From: Bathymodiolus japonicus methanotrophic gill symbiont
GTDB taxonomy: Bacteria > Pseudomonadota > Gammaproteobacteria > Methylococcales > Methylomonadaceae
DNA: 64,000 bases
NCBI RefSeq assembly: GCF_019721995.1
Contig: NZ_BLYC01000006.1
Location: 124,001-188,000, forward strand
Reading direction: 5' to 3'
Shown: one piece after another, positions 30,522 to 39,959 of the stretch
Layout: each line of letters opens with the position of its first letter
Position numbering within the stretch: the stretch's first letter is position 1
Notes under the pieces: model-generated
The model's input: the letters and a program-made list of their open reading frames with translations, nothing else
What the model was told of the DNA's origin: nothing
Databases searched by the model: none
Program-made: the position numbers and the translations under genes

Positions 30522-30643
30522 ATTGAGGCGCTATCCTGTGCATATCGAGGATAACTGGAAGTAAGCCAGAGAATAGACTGCTTTTTTTGCATTTGCACGA
30601 GAATGTTTAAAGGAAGCAAATTGGTTTGTAACTACTCAGCGTA

Positions 30644-30934
30644 CGCTTAAAATCAGGGAAACGGAGCCTAAGCGGAGTGATGATTTTTAGTCTCTGGTAG
30701 GCGACAGGGCAATTCGCTGATCCGAAGTGCGCTAGTAGCGCGCGAGGGAGGCAAGAATTGCATTCCGAATAGCCGTCCAGCCATTTGAGGTAGACTTAAC
30801 TGAGCAGGGTTTTGTGCGTAGTTGAGTAGTTGAGACGGACGCAGGGCGACCAGGGCATCTCCCATTCGCTGCGTAGGCGAATGAATGTTGGTGACAGGAG
30901 TCCCAGAATGTTGTGAGGTAGCATGGCGCGCCTG
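30644..30934 (+). repeat. SPE-A' element (IS66 passenger)
   Basis: 291 bp, CGCTTAAAATCAGGG to GCGCGCCTG; a diverged A subfamily. Empty-site sequence at 22784-22816 shows insertion between CAGCGTA and AATAATT without duplication. Confidence 0.92.
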
Positions 30935-31179
30935 AATAATTAAAAAAGTTCTTGACAGGGTTTTAGTCTGGTTTTTGTGATTTTTAGTAAACTGCCCAAC
31001 AGTCGATTAATCCACGCTTTATTGCTTCTATCGCTATAGTCATCACAAAATGTCCCCTTAAACATCTACGACCTCGAAGAACTTTTTTATTCGCCTTACA
31101 ATCGCTTAAAACAAGGAAAATTCGGGATTTAAAACCCATGAGATAATAAGCCTGTCCTTAAAGCAATACAGGTTACCCT

Positions 31180-32884
31180 TTGAAAATAGACTTCATCGAT
31201 GTTGATTCCGCAATCAGTCATGCCAAACAGTTACTTGAAACTGAGCGTGATATATCGCCTGCGCTAAAATCAGCACTGGAAGTGATTCTATTATTAGTCA
31301 CGGTATTACTCAATCGAGTGACACTGAACAGCAAAAATAGCAGTAAACCACCTGCAAGTGACCCCAACCGTAAAAAAGGGAATCGAAAAAAATCAGATAA
31401 GCCTTCTGGCGGACAAAAATCGCATGTCGGCACGACACTTCAAAAAATAGATGACCCGGATGAAATCGAGATCATTACCATTGATCGCCGTACCTTGCCA
31501 AAAGGGCGATACACGGCAGATGGCTTTGAAACACGCCAGGTATTCGATATTGATATCTCAAGGGTAGTGACAGAATACCAGGCGCAACGGTTGATAAATG
31601 GAAAAGGTCAGTGTTTTATCGCTCCTTTTCCAGATGAGGTTACTAAGGCTGCGCAATATGGTAATGGGATAAAAGCCCATGTGGTTTATCTTTCGCAATA
31701 TCAGTTATTGCCCTACAACCGAATACAGGAGTATTTCGCTGATCAATTAGGTATGCCGATTAGTGAAGGCTCTATCTATAATTTCAATGAACTGGCCTAT
31801 GAGAAGTTGGCTGGGTTTGAAACTATCAGTAAAGAACACTTAGTCGAATCAGCGTGCATTCATGCGGATGAAACAGGCATTAATATTATCGGGGAGTCGC
31901 TATTTTTGCGAAAGCTTGTTTTGGGCATCCCAGCCCAAGCAAGCAGCAAAAACTTAACGCGACCACTTATGCCTCCGGCGGCCCCGATTCGTCCTCGTCA
32001 CCTCGTCCCGACCCAACAAGGGGTCGGAACATAGGCTCCAAATGACTTGACGCCGTGTCGGATGGCCTTTTATTTTGTCTCCACCTTCGCTAACGCTCAG
32101 ACTCCGACAAAACAACGGCCCTACGGCTATCGCGGACTAAAAATCTTCACTTCGCTTAGGCTACGTTTCCCTGATTTTCAGCGATGGTAAGCGCCATTGG
32201 CTACATGGGGCCTCCAATGTTCAGTGGACACACTTCTTTCCCCATGCCAAACGTGGCACAGAGGCAATGAATGACATTGGTATTTTACCCCATTTTCATG
32301 GGATTTTATGTCATGATCATTGGAAGCCATACTATAAATATGATTGTACTCATTCGCTTTGTAATGCACATCATTTGAGGGAATTAACGCGCGCCTGGGA
32401 GCAGGATAAACAGGAGTGGGCGCTTGAAATGAAACGACTACTTGAAAAAATGAATGATGCCGTCAATGAAGCAGGTGGCATGCTACTACATAAAGAAGCA
32501 GAAAAATGGAAGGTACAATACAGAGAATTACTTGGCAAAGCGGAGATCGAATGCCCACCACCCGATAAGCCTAAAGAAGTAAAACGGGAGCGAATAAAAC
32601 GCAGTAAAGCTAGAAACTTACTGGAAAGGCTGATTAATTATGAAGAGGATGTCTTGCGCTTCATGACAAATACCTGGGTGCCATTTACCAATAATGCCGC
32701 AGAAAATTCGATTCGGATGACCAAGGTTCAACAGAAAATATCCGGCTGCTTTCGTAGTACCAAGGGTGCAGAGATATTTTGTCGTGTCAGAGGGTATTTA
32801 TCAACGTGCCGTAAACAAGGTCTAAGTGCAACTCAGGCAATGACCTTGGTCTTTGAGGGAAAGTTACCTGAATTTTCTTTATAA
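31180..32884 (+). pseudogene. IS66-family transposase interrupted by SPE-C
   Basis: TTG start, MKIDFIDVDSAISHAKQLL. N-terminal coiled region, SSKPPASDPNRKKGNRKKS basic linker, catalytic HADETGI (split), CNAHHLREL and the terminal [18 protein letters not shown]. Removing 31889-32183 restores AATATTA|ATGGTAAGC as in copy 2 and an open frame of about 470 codons. Confidence 0.88.
31889..32183 (-). repeat. SPE-C element in IS66 transposase
   Basis: 295 bp, TCGGGGAGTCGC to TTTTCAGCG in reverse. Direct comparison with the uninterrupted copy at 43083-43096 proves a scarless insertion. Confidence 0.95.
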
Positions 32885-33062
32885 TTTCATTGAACTACTC
32901 AGCTTCGCTGAGTAGTTACAAACTTTTTTAACAAGAAAACCACAAATGTTCCTCAAGCGGCTTAATAAATCATGGTAGCCTACACAACACATCTGCTAAG
33001 GCTTTTATTCCCTTAAAAATGAATTACACTTATTATTTGAATCTAAGATAATTATAGGACTT

Positions 33063-34295
33063 ATGGATAAATTTATTACAAAATATCTCACTATTTCCTT
33101 GGCATCCATGCCTGCATTTATCTTAACCATTCCCCATGGCGCAAGCATATCATCTATATGTATTTTTTTGTTTTCCTTTATTGTTCTAATAGCGCATTAC
33201 CCAATTGATATGGCACTCAGTAAAAAAGAAAAAATATTGATTTGTTCTTTGCTACTGCTGCCAATAGTGATAATTTTTGATGTCATTTTAAGGGATCTGA
33301 GATTCCATTATCTAGATTATTACACAAGGTTTATTTTAGTTATCCTAGTTTTTTTTGCATTAAGGACAATTAAAGTAAGCCTAGCACCCTTAATGATTGG
33401 CATATTGTTTGGTGCGGTAGGGGCTGGAGTACTGGCTTTATATCAGAAATATTATCTAAATCTGCATGATATTCATGGCTATGCTATGCAGATAAATTTC
33501 GGTAATATCAGTATATTGCTAGGAATGATGAGCCTGGCTGGGCTATTTATGGTCAATAGTGTTGCTTATAAAAAATCATTCTATATTATCACTATACTTG
33601 CTTTTGTTATGGGTATAGCCGGGTCACTATTATCTGGAACAAGGGGAGGCTGGGTTGCCATTCCTTTTTTTATTGGCTTATTTATAATATTTTTTCCCTT
33701 TAGCAGAGCTTATAAAATAATTGGCAGTGTTAGCTTGATCCTAGCTTTAATACTAGTCTATTTTTCTAATGATTATGTACAATCTCGGGTGAATTCAGTT
33801 TATAAAAATACGCATATTTATTACAACAGTAGTACTATTGATTCTCTAAACTCTGCTGGCCGGCGTCTAGTCGAATGGAAGGCTGGGTGGCTAATGTTTA
33901 CTGAACATCCAATATTTGGCATAGGTTCCGGGGAATATAAGCAAGCATTGCAAGAAAAAATAGCTGCTGGTGAAGTAAAAAAAATAGACTTAGTTGGGCA
34001 TGCGCATAATGAAGCATTACAAATAATGGTCATAACCGGGATCATAGGTCTTTTTGCTTATTTATCATTATATGCAGGAGTTACTTATTTCTTTTATAGC
34101 TCACTGGTTAGAAGTCATATTACAAGAGTTAAATACTTAAGCTTTTTAGGGGTAATGATTGTTGGGGCTTTTTTTATTTTTGGACTAACTAATTATTCTT
34201 TTGTCCATAATATGATGATTTTGTTTTTTGCCGTGATGGTTGCTGTACTTGCAGGCATGATTAGTCGTGTTGAGCGCGAATCTATTGAAGCATAA
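33063..34295 (+). CDS. O-antigen ligase / polysaccharide polymerase family membrane protein
   Basis: 410-residue integral membrane protein with about twelve hydrophobic segments and the large periplasmic loop of the WaaL/Wzy superfamily. SGTRGGWVA, NSAGRRLVEWKAGWLMFTEHPIFGIGSGEY and VGHAHNEALQIMVITGI give the conserved arginines and histidine of O-antigen ligases. It would join polysaccharide to lipid A core, or polymerise repeat units, at the periplasmic face. Upstream is the IS66 copy; 46 bases downstream begins a WecA-like initiating transferase, so both belong to one surface-glycan operon. The exact role (ligase or polymerase) cannot be set from sequence. Confidence 0.88.
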   Translation: MDKFITKYLTISLASMPAFILTIPHGASISSICIFLFSFIVLIAHYPIDMALSKKEKILICSLLLLPIVIIFDVILRDLRFHYLDYYTRFILVILVFFALRTIKVSLAPLMIGILFGAVGAGVLALYQKYYLNLHDIHGYAMQINFGNISILLGMMSLAGLFMVNSVAYKKSFYIITILAFVMGIAGSLLSGTRGGWVAIPFFIGLFIIFFPFSRAYKIIGSVSLILALILVYFSNDYVQSRVNSVYKNTHIYYNSSTIDSLNSAGRRLVEWKAGWLMFTEHPIFGIGSGEYKQALQEKIAAGEVKKIDLVGHAHNEALQIMVITGIIGLFAYLSLYAGVTYFFYSSLVRSHITRVKYLSFLGVMIVGAFFIFGLTNYSFVHNMMILFFAVMVAVLAGMISRVERESIEA

Positions 34296-34341
34296 TCCAT
34301 TTATTTACGTCTCATTATAAGCAAACAATCATAACTAAATT

Positions 34342-35364
34342 ATGAGCAGTCAGATGAGCTTAGAATTAGATTACCAACTATTTTCTTTGTCAGCTACTAT
34401 AATTATTATCTCCTATGTGCTTAGCAAGATATTAATTATAGTTTCCCCAAAACTCTCCTTACTAGCTTCCCCTAATAAACGCACAATGCATATGCAAGCC
34501 ACTGCGAATAGTGGCGGAATCGCTATTTTTTTTGCATTTATATTGGGCGACCTATTCTTTGGCCGTTTTTTAAATACAGCTGAAATAGTCACTCTTTTTC
34601 TGACCTTATGCCTTGGTATCTACGATGATAGACAAGATATTCGTTCAACTCATAAATTACTTATACTGATAGGCATCGTGCTAATACTTGTCTTAAATGG
34701 CTTATCAATTCAATCGCTGGGTAGTTTTGCGGGCTACAATTTAGCACTGCCTTTTATAGTTGCTGAAGTAATTCTAGTTTTTTCCTTTGTTGGTTTTATT
34801 AATGCAATGAACCTTATTGATGGGCTAGATGGACTCGCCGCATCAATCGGCATTATCATTATTTCTGCTTTTGCCTATATGGGATACAAATATAATGATA
34901 GCTTTCTATTTTTTACTTCTCTAAGTTATGTTTGTGCACTCTTAGGTTTTTTCATACTCAACTGGAAGCCCGCTAAAATATTTATGGGCGATAGTGGCAG
35001 TCTGGTATTAGGTCTGTTTATTGCAATAATCTCAGTACATTCCATACAGCATGACTATATATCACCCATCAGTGTCTTACTATTAGCAGCCGTACCTATA
35101 CTGGATACACTCATTGTTTTAATACGCCGCATCTCAAGAGGCAAGAACCCCTTTGTGGCTGACAGAACGCATATACACCATATAATATTTGGTCAGCAGC
35201 GCAAGAATGTTAAAATAACGGTATTAATATTAGCGCTTATTCAACTTCTTTTTACTTCGATTGAATTAGGCTTCAAGGTTCGCGATGACCTGGTAAGCCT
35301 AATAGTTTTTATATTAATGCTGGCAATTTTCTATTTATTACTGACGCCTAAAAGATACAAATAA
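34342..35364 (+). CDS. WecA/MraY-like undecaprenyl-phosphate sugar-1-phosphate transferase
   Basis: 340 residues, about eleven membrane helices. Signature sequences: NKRTMHMQATANSGGIAIF near the start, LGIYDDRQDIR, FINAMNLIDGLDGLAASI with the DD pair, KIFMGDSGSLVLGL and the cytosolic histidine motif ADRTHIHHIIF. This is the polyprenyl-phosphate hexosamine-1-P transferase family that starts O-antigen or exopolysaccharide units on undecaprenyl phosphate. Likely cotranscribed with the ligase-like gene. Intact; ATG 34342 or 34354 may be used. The sugar is probably an N-acetylhexosamine. Confidence 0.92.
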   Translation: MSSQMSLELDYQLFSLSATIIIISYVLSKILIIVSPKLSLLASPNKRTMHMQATANSGGIAIFFAFILGDLFFGRFLNTAEIVTLFLTLCLGIYDDRQDIRSTHKLLILIGIVLILVLNGLSIQSLGSFAGYNLALPFIVAEVILVFSFVGFINAMNLIDGLDGLAASIGIIIISAFAYMGYKYNDSFLFFTSLSYVCALLGFFILNWKPAKIFMGDSGSLVLGLFIAIISVHSIQHDYISPISVLLLAAVPILDTLIVLIRRISRGKNPFVADRTHIHHIIFGQQRKNVKITVLILALIQLLFTSIELGFKVRDDLVSLIVFILMLAIFYLLLTPKRYK

Positions 35365-35462
35365 ACTTGTTTAATGTGATTGTTGGAAAAGAATATAGCA
35401 GATTGCACAGGATTTTAGTTTGTCTTCAAGGCACGATAACTGGAACATAGTTATTCTATGTA
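35365..35462. other. short intergenic with REP-like sequence
   Basis: CAGGATTTTAGTTTGTCTTC here resembles a piece of the gpsA downstream region (near 11925). Probably a degenerate intergenic repeat. Confidence 0.4.
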
Positions 35463-35678
35463 CTGAAGTTTCCCAATAATTATTTATGGTAAAATTGAGA
35501 CTATGCTACAACTATATGAAAAAAATAGTCTTTTCATTCGTTTCAAATGCTATTGCCTAAGGGGAATTAAGTAGGGGTTTGCTATAAACATGGCAAAACC
35601 ACCTAAAATAAACCTCGATACACCAGCATTGTGTATTTCAGCGTGTATTTCAGCTACTCAATAATTGGGAAACTTCAG
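35463..35678. mobile_element. MITE2 copy with internal 12-bp duplication
   Basis: 216 bp instead of 204 because CAGCGTGTATTT is repeated near 35639. Flanks show no clear target duplication. Confidence 0.9.
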
Positions 35679-35713
35679 ATTCTGAATATAAGGGGCAAGC
35701 TTGTTAAACTGAA

Positions 35714-37446
35714 CTGAAGTTTCCTAGTTTTTAAAACATAAGAATATCAGCTAATGCTTATTTTTCTGAAATATTAGATATTGCTAATATTAATGACATT
35801 CCGTTGACTAAAAGCCTTGAATTCTTTTTAAAAACAACAGGTTAATCGTGAATGAGGCCTAGTTTTAGTGTATAATGAAAGTTTCTAACACATTGATTAT
35901 ACAAATAAAACGACCTCATTCATGTTCATTTTACGCGATATTTTACTCCCGCTCCAAGATCATTTTTCCGAAACCACTTTAGGCCGCGAACGAGCCTCTC
36001 TGTTTGTTTACACGATCCTGTCTATTATCGTTCCTTTTACGTCATCAATGACCTCTAATCTTTGGCGTTGCCTTGATACGTTGTTTGGGTTTGAGATCAA
36101 GAATAAGCGCTTTTACACTTTCATTGCTTCTTCAACTTTGCCGTGGGCTGGGCTGTGGAAAACTATCTGGGAGCTGATTCCGTCTCCTGAAACAGATGGG
36201 CGCATATTGGTTGCACTGGATGACTCCATTATCACTAAAGTAGGCAAAAATATCTTCGGCTGTGAAGCCATTTTTGACCACGCGGCCAAATCGAATCAAA
36301 GCAAATATCCATGGGCACAAAACATTGTATCGGTAGGGTTGCTGAAACAGGTCAAAGGTCGCTGGGCGTGCCTATTTTTAGATTTCCGATTTTATCTACC
36401 CTTAAAAACAATTCAGGCAAAAAAAGAAATCGCCACGATAAGAGGGGAAGTCGTTCCTTTCCAGACCAAGATGGCTCAGGCGGCTCAAATGCTGATTGCA
36501 ATTGCAGAACATTTTTCCACCGCTCCGATATTGACAGTCACTGATAGCTGGTTTGGCAACAATGGCCTATGGAAGCCTGTTTACAAAGCTACAGGCGCGG
36601 CCATGCTACCTCACGAAATTCCGGGACTCCTGTCGCCATAATTCGTTCACCTACGCAGCGGATGGGAGATACCCTGAACGCCCTGCGTCCGCAACGACTA
36701 CGCACAAAAGCCGCTTCGTCATTACTACCTCACTGGCTGGACGGCTATTCGGAATGCAATTCTTGCTCCTCTCGCGTGCTGCTAGCACACGTCGAATCAG
36801 CGAATTGCCCTGTCGCCTATCAGGGACTAAAAATCACCACTTCGCTAAGCTCCGTTTCCATGATTTTCAGCGGGGGTCAGCCACAGACATGGCAAAAACA
36901 GTACAACAAAAGGCCCGGTCGTATACCGTGAATCTCTATGGAAAACAGCGTGAAGTCAGGGCTTATAGTCGGGTTGTCATGCTGAAAACATTGAAACGAC
37001 CCGTTCAGGTTGTCTGGGTGTTTCGTCGCACACAGTGGATTGCTTTGTTTACGACCGATCTAAGTTTATCCGTCACACAGATTATTGAGTATTATGGTGC
37101 GCGATGGAAAATCGAATCCGGGTTCAAAGAGCTCAAGCAAGACATAGGGAGTCAGAAAAGTCAGTGTCGAAATGCGCAGGCAGTGACCAACCATTTGAAC
37201 TTCTGTATGATGGCAACAACGCTGACGTGGATTTACGCGGATCGTTTAAAAACCGATCCGGAACGTCGGCACAAAGTGAAGGGGCGAGCCAGTTTCGCCT
37301 TTTCAGATATCCGCCGCATCATTGCCGAAGCGGCTTTGGATCCGGATTTTGAAAGGGTTTGCTCCAAATACAGCAGCTCCCCTGTAAATTCGGTGGTAGC
37401 CGTTTTATTGCGAATGGTTGCTTGATGAATTTCTAAGAAACTTCAG
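35714..37446 (+). mobile_element. ISc copy 2 (IS4-type) with SPE-A replacing transposase segment
   Basis: Ends CTGAAGTTTCCTAG and AGAAACTTCAG. The transposase (from ATG 35922, MFILRDILLPLQDHF) has VALDDSIITKVG (first Asp) and YYGARWKIESGFKELK. SPE-A at 36592-36872 lies between AAAGCTA and GGGGTCAGCC, which are about 118 bp apart in ISc copy 4, so that piece was lost. Confidence 0.9.
36592..36872 (-). repeat. SPE-A element in ISc transposase, with target loss
   Basis: 281 bp (one extra G near the start). Replaces about 118 bp of ISc. Confidence 0.9.
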
Positions 37447-37505
37447 GTTATGATATACCAACTCTTTAATGCACTCCCAAACGAGATTTAGAGTTTACCC
37501 TCCTC

Positions 37506-37800
37506 CGCTGAAAATCCTGGAAACGGAGCTTTAGCGAAGTGAAGATTTTTAGTCCGCGATAGCCGTAGGGCCGTTGTTTTTTCGGAGTCTGAGCGTTAGC
37601 GAAGGTGGAGACAAAATAAAAGGCCATCCGACACGGCGTCAAGTCATTTGGAGCCTATGTTCCGACCCCTTGTTGGGTCGGGACGAGGTGACGAGGACGA
37701 ATCGGGGCCGCCGGAGGCATAAGTGGTCGCGTTAAGTTTTTGCTGCTTGCTTGGGCTGGGATGCCCAAAACAAGCTTTCGCAAAAATAGCGACTCCCCAA
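37506..37800 (+). repeat. SPE-C element at the 3' break of the nucleoside hydrolase gene
   Basis: 295 bp, last two bases AA instead of GA. On its left is non-hydrolase sequence, so the hydrolase 3' end is missing. Confidence 0.88.
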
Positions 37801-38354
37801 TGCCTGGGATGTCTGCCCGGTCAGACTAAAAGACATAAGCCGAATTGGAACCTCACGAGCTGCCGATGAACCAAACAGCAGAGCACCCCCAATCGGATCC
37901 ATGCGGAAATTGAAGTCATTAACAGTCTTGCCATTAACGCTGACTGACTCGCCTTCTACACGGGATGCCAGGATGATTATTTCTGCAATTTTAGTTTTGA
38001 TTTCTGGCGATGTGGTCAGTAAACAGGCAACATCAGTCAATGGGCCAATTGCCAGAATAGTAATTGGCTTATCACTGCTTATTAATCTCTGGTACATCAT
38101 CTCTACACCGGAGTTTCGACAGGAAATAGCAAACGATCCATCCGGCCCTTCTATTTTCACATTTTGATTAGTAAACCAGAGTGATGTGGGATGCAGCGTC
38201 TGACTCGCCTGTGCCATGGCACCTGGAACTACCGGGATATCATGACGCCCTTTTAATACCCGGGTAAGATAAAGTGCCACGGCCATTTCTGACGGTAAGG
38301 GGCATTCCCATAAGTAGGAATAACCGCATCAACATCAACCAGGCCAGCAGCATC

Positions 38355-38614
38355 CGCTGTCAGCCCCGGACGGGCTGATAGTCTCCAGAAGGCGCAGGGA
38401 AATTTGCCAATCCGAAGTGCGCGATAGCGCGCGAGGGAGGCTAAAATTTTATCCCGAATAGCCGTAGAGCCATTTGTGGTAGCCATGACTGAGCTGCTTT
38501 GTGCTCAGTCTGTGGCGGACGCAGGGCGGCTGGAGCATCTCCTATTCGCTGCGTAGGTGAACGAATTACGGCGACAGGAGTCCCGGAATTTCGTGAGGTA
38601 GCATGGCGCGCCTG
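38355..38614 (+). repeat. SPE-B element in nucleoside hydrolase gene
   Basis: 260 bp, antisense; scarless between codons GCA and GAT. Confidence 0.93.
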
Positions 38615-38721
38615 TGCCTGTTTAGCCACTTTAGGGGAAGCATTTGAGGCTGCCGCAAATGCGGCTAAAGTAAAAAATGAGCAATATATCAGCGTACCAA
38701 TAAATATAACGCGCTTACATG

Positions 38722-39001
38722 CGCTGAAAATCATGGAAACGTAGCTTAGCGAAGTGGTGATTTTTAGCCCCTGATAGGCGACAGGGCAATTCGCTGATTC
38801 GACGTGTGCTAGCAGCACGCGAGAGGAGCAAGAATTGCATTCCGAATAGCCGTCCAGCCAGTGAGGTAGTAATGACGAAGCGGCTTTTGTGCGTAGTCGT
38901 TGCGGACGCAGGGCGTTCAGGGCATCTCCCATCCGCTGCGTAGGTGAACGAATTATGGCGACAGGAGTCCCGGAATTTCGTGAGGTAGCATGGCGCGCCT
39001 G
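38722..39001 (+). repeat. SPE-A element in nucleoside hydrolase signal-peptide region
   Basis: 280 bp, antisense; scarless join TTAG|CATGTAAG keeps the frame. Confidence 0.93.
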
Positions 39002-39091
39002 CTAATGTTTTCATCATGATAACTCCTAAAACAGCAAAAATTATTTTATAGACTCAATTGATACTCTGCATAAACTACACTTTACCTTATA

Positions 39092-39727
39092 TTACATATC
39101 AGGCTTATCTTTATACTCACATAAATCCTCAATTACACAGCTTGCACAACGTGGCTTTCGGGCAATGCAAGTATAACGGCCATGTAGAATTAATAAATGA
39201 TGAGCATCCAGTTTATATTGCTTAGGTACATGTTTGTCCAGTTTTGCTTCCACCTCTAAAACATTTTTACCCCTGGCAATACCGGTACGATTGGATACCC
39301 GAAAAATATGCGTATCCACCGCCATCACTGGCTGACCAAACGCTGTATTTAAAATCACATTAGCCGTCTTACGCCCCACACCTGCAAGAGATTCTAGTTC
39401 CTCCCGCGTTTGCGGCACTTCGCCCTGGAAATCATCCAGTAATTTACGGCATAGCTTAATAATATTAGCGCCCTTACTATTGTATAAGCCGATGGTTTTA
39501 ATATACTCTTTTAAGCCCTCTTCACCCAGATCATAAATAGCTTGTGGTGTATTAGCCACCGGAAATAATATGGCCGTCGCTTTATTGACACCTTTATCAG
39601 TAGCTTGTGCAGATAAAACCACCGCAATTAGTAATTCAAACGTGCTGTTATAGTTTAGTTCGGTAACAGGATCTGGAATAGCTTCGGCTAGTCTAGAGAA
39701 TATCTCCAGGCGTTTTTGTTTATTCAT
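39092..39727 (-). CDS. nth: endonuclease III
   Basis: DNA glycosylase/AP lyase for oxidised pyrimidines. The helix-hairpin-helix LESLAGVGRKTANVIL, catalytic lysine in the same helix-hairpin and catalytic aspartate in VDTHIFRVSNRTG are present, as is the C-terminal [4Fe-4S] cluster motif C-x6-C-x2-C-x5-C (CIARKPRCASCVIEDLC). 211 residues is normal. The start codon lies inside a 14-base relic of an SPE-A end (39725-39738), so the native upstream region and ribosome-binding site have been replaced. Confidence 0.96.
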   Translation of the reverse strand: MNKQKRLEIFSRLAEAIPDPVTELNYNSTFELLIAVVLSAQATDKGVNKATAILFPVANTPQAIYDLGEEGLKEYIKTIGLYNSKGANIIKLCRKLLDDFQGEVPQTREELESLAGVGRKTANVILNTAFGQPVMAVDTHIFRVSNRTGIARGKNVLEVEAKLDKHVPKQYKLDAHHLLILHGRYTCIARKPRCASCVIEDLCEYKDKPDM

Positions 39728-39738
39728 GATTTTCAGCG
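39725..39738 (-). repeat. SPE-A terminal relic overlapping the nth start
   Basis: CATGATTTTCAGCG equals the last 14 bases of reverse-oriented SPE-A. Joins nth directly to the McrB fragment. Confidence 0.65.
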
Positions 39739-39959
39739 ATCGCTTTAGACAAGATAATTCAAATTATTGTATCGTTCCTGTTCGTCCCGACTGGCATGAA
39801 CCCTCGGATTTATTAGGTTATATTTCCCGTCTGGGTAGCAATGGCGCAGAATATATTGTGACTGATTTTTTACAATTTATTGTTGCGGCCTGGAAAAATA
39901 TTACCCAAAGTATAGACGAGGGAGAGATTCATTTTAAAGAGGACTGTGTACCTTATTGG
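39739..39959 (+). pseudogene. McrB-like AAA+ ATPase fragment
   Basis: About 73 codons, VPVRPDWHEPSDLLGYISRLG...YIVTDFLQFIVAAWKNI, match the segment after Walker B in McrB-type GTPases of modification-dependent restriction systems. Cut on the left by the SPE relic and on the right by ISc copy 3. Only this piece of the gene remains in the window. Confidence 0.65.

Larger units (their letters stand above)
27416..30592 (-). pseudogene. GT4-family glycosyltransferase split by ISb and SPE-B
   Basis: Coding pieces 30592-30522, 30261-30140 and 28440-27416. Joined, they give 1218 bases, 406 codons, in one frame: start MQKKQSILWLTSSYPRYAQDSA|SIFLRYLAESI, then SPTIFLHYF|KYFIPRRLQKLAYGSGILPN, then the GT-B body with HAHWVFPQGS, TAHGGDAF, LFVGRLVKKKGVEDLL, FIAPSIMDSSGDTEGQGVTLVEAMASGTAI. 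These fit retaining GT4 transferases that build surface glycans. The sugar is unknown. Two insertions make it inactive; the 325-residue 3' part from TTG 28390 could still be read but lacks the acceptor-domain start. Confidence 0.9.
30628..32919 (+). mobile_element. IS66-family element copy 1, carrying SPE-A' and SPE-C
   Basis: Inverted ends GTAACTACTCAGCG. Upstream of the transposase lies SPE-A' (30644-30934), present at the same place in copy 2. SPE-C interrupts the transposase. Flanks do not show the 8-bp duplication seen for copy 2, so ends may have been rearranged. Confidence 0.88.
37801..39017 (-). pseudogene. exported nucleoside hydrolase, interrupted by SPE-A and SPE-B, frameshifted, 3'-truncated
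   Basis: Ribosylpyrimidine/purine nucleosidase-like protein. Pieces: 39017-39002, 38721-38615, 38354-37801. The first two join in frame across SPE-A (TTAG|CATGT) and SPE-B (GCA|GAT) to give MMKTLACKRVIFIGTLIYC..., a signal peptide, then PTYGNAPYRQ. A one-base frameshift follows near 38285; the body resumes as VALYLTRVLKGRHDIPVVPG, ILAIGPLTDVACLL, NDFNFRMDPIGGALLF. The calcium-binding start motif (usually DTD) and the 3' end are missing or lost. RBS TAGGAG precedes the start. Not functional. Confidence 0.85.
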
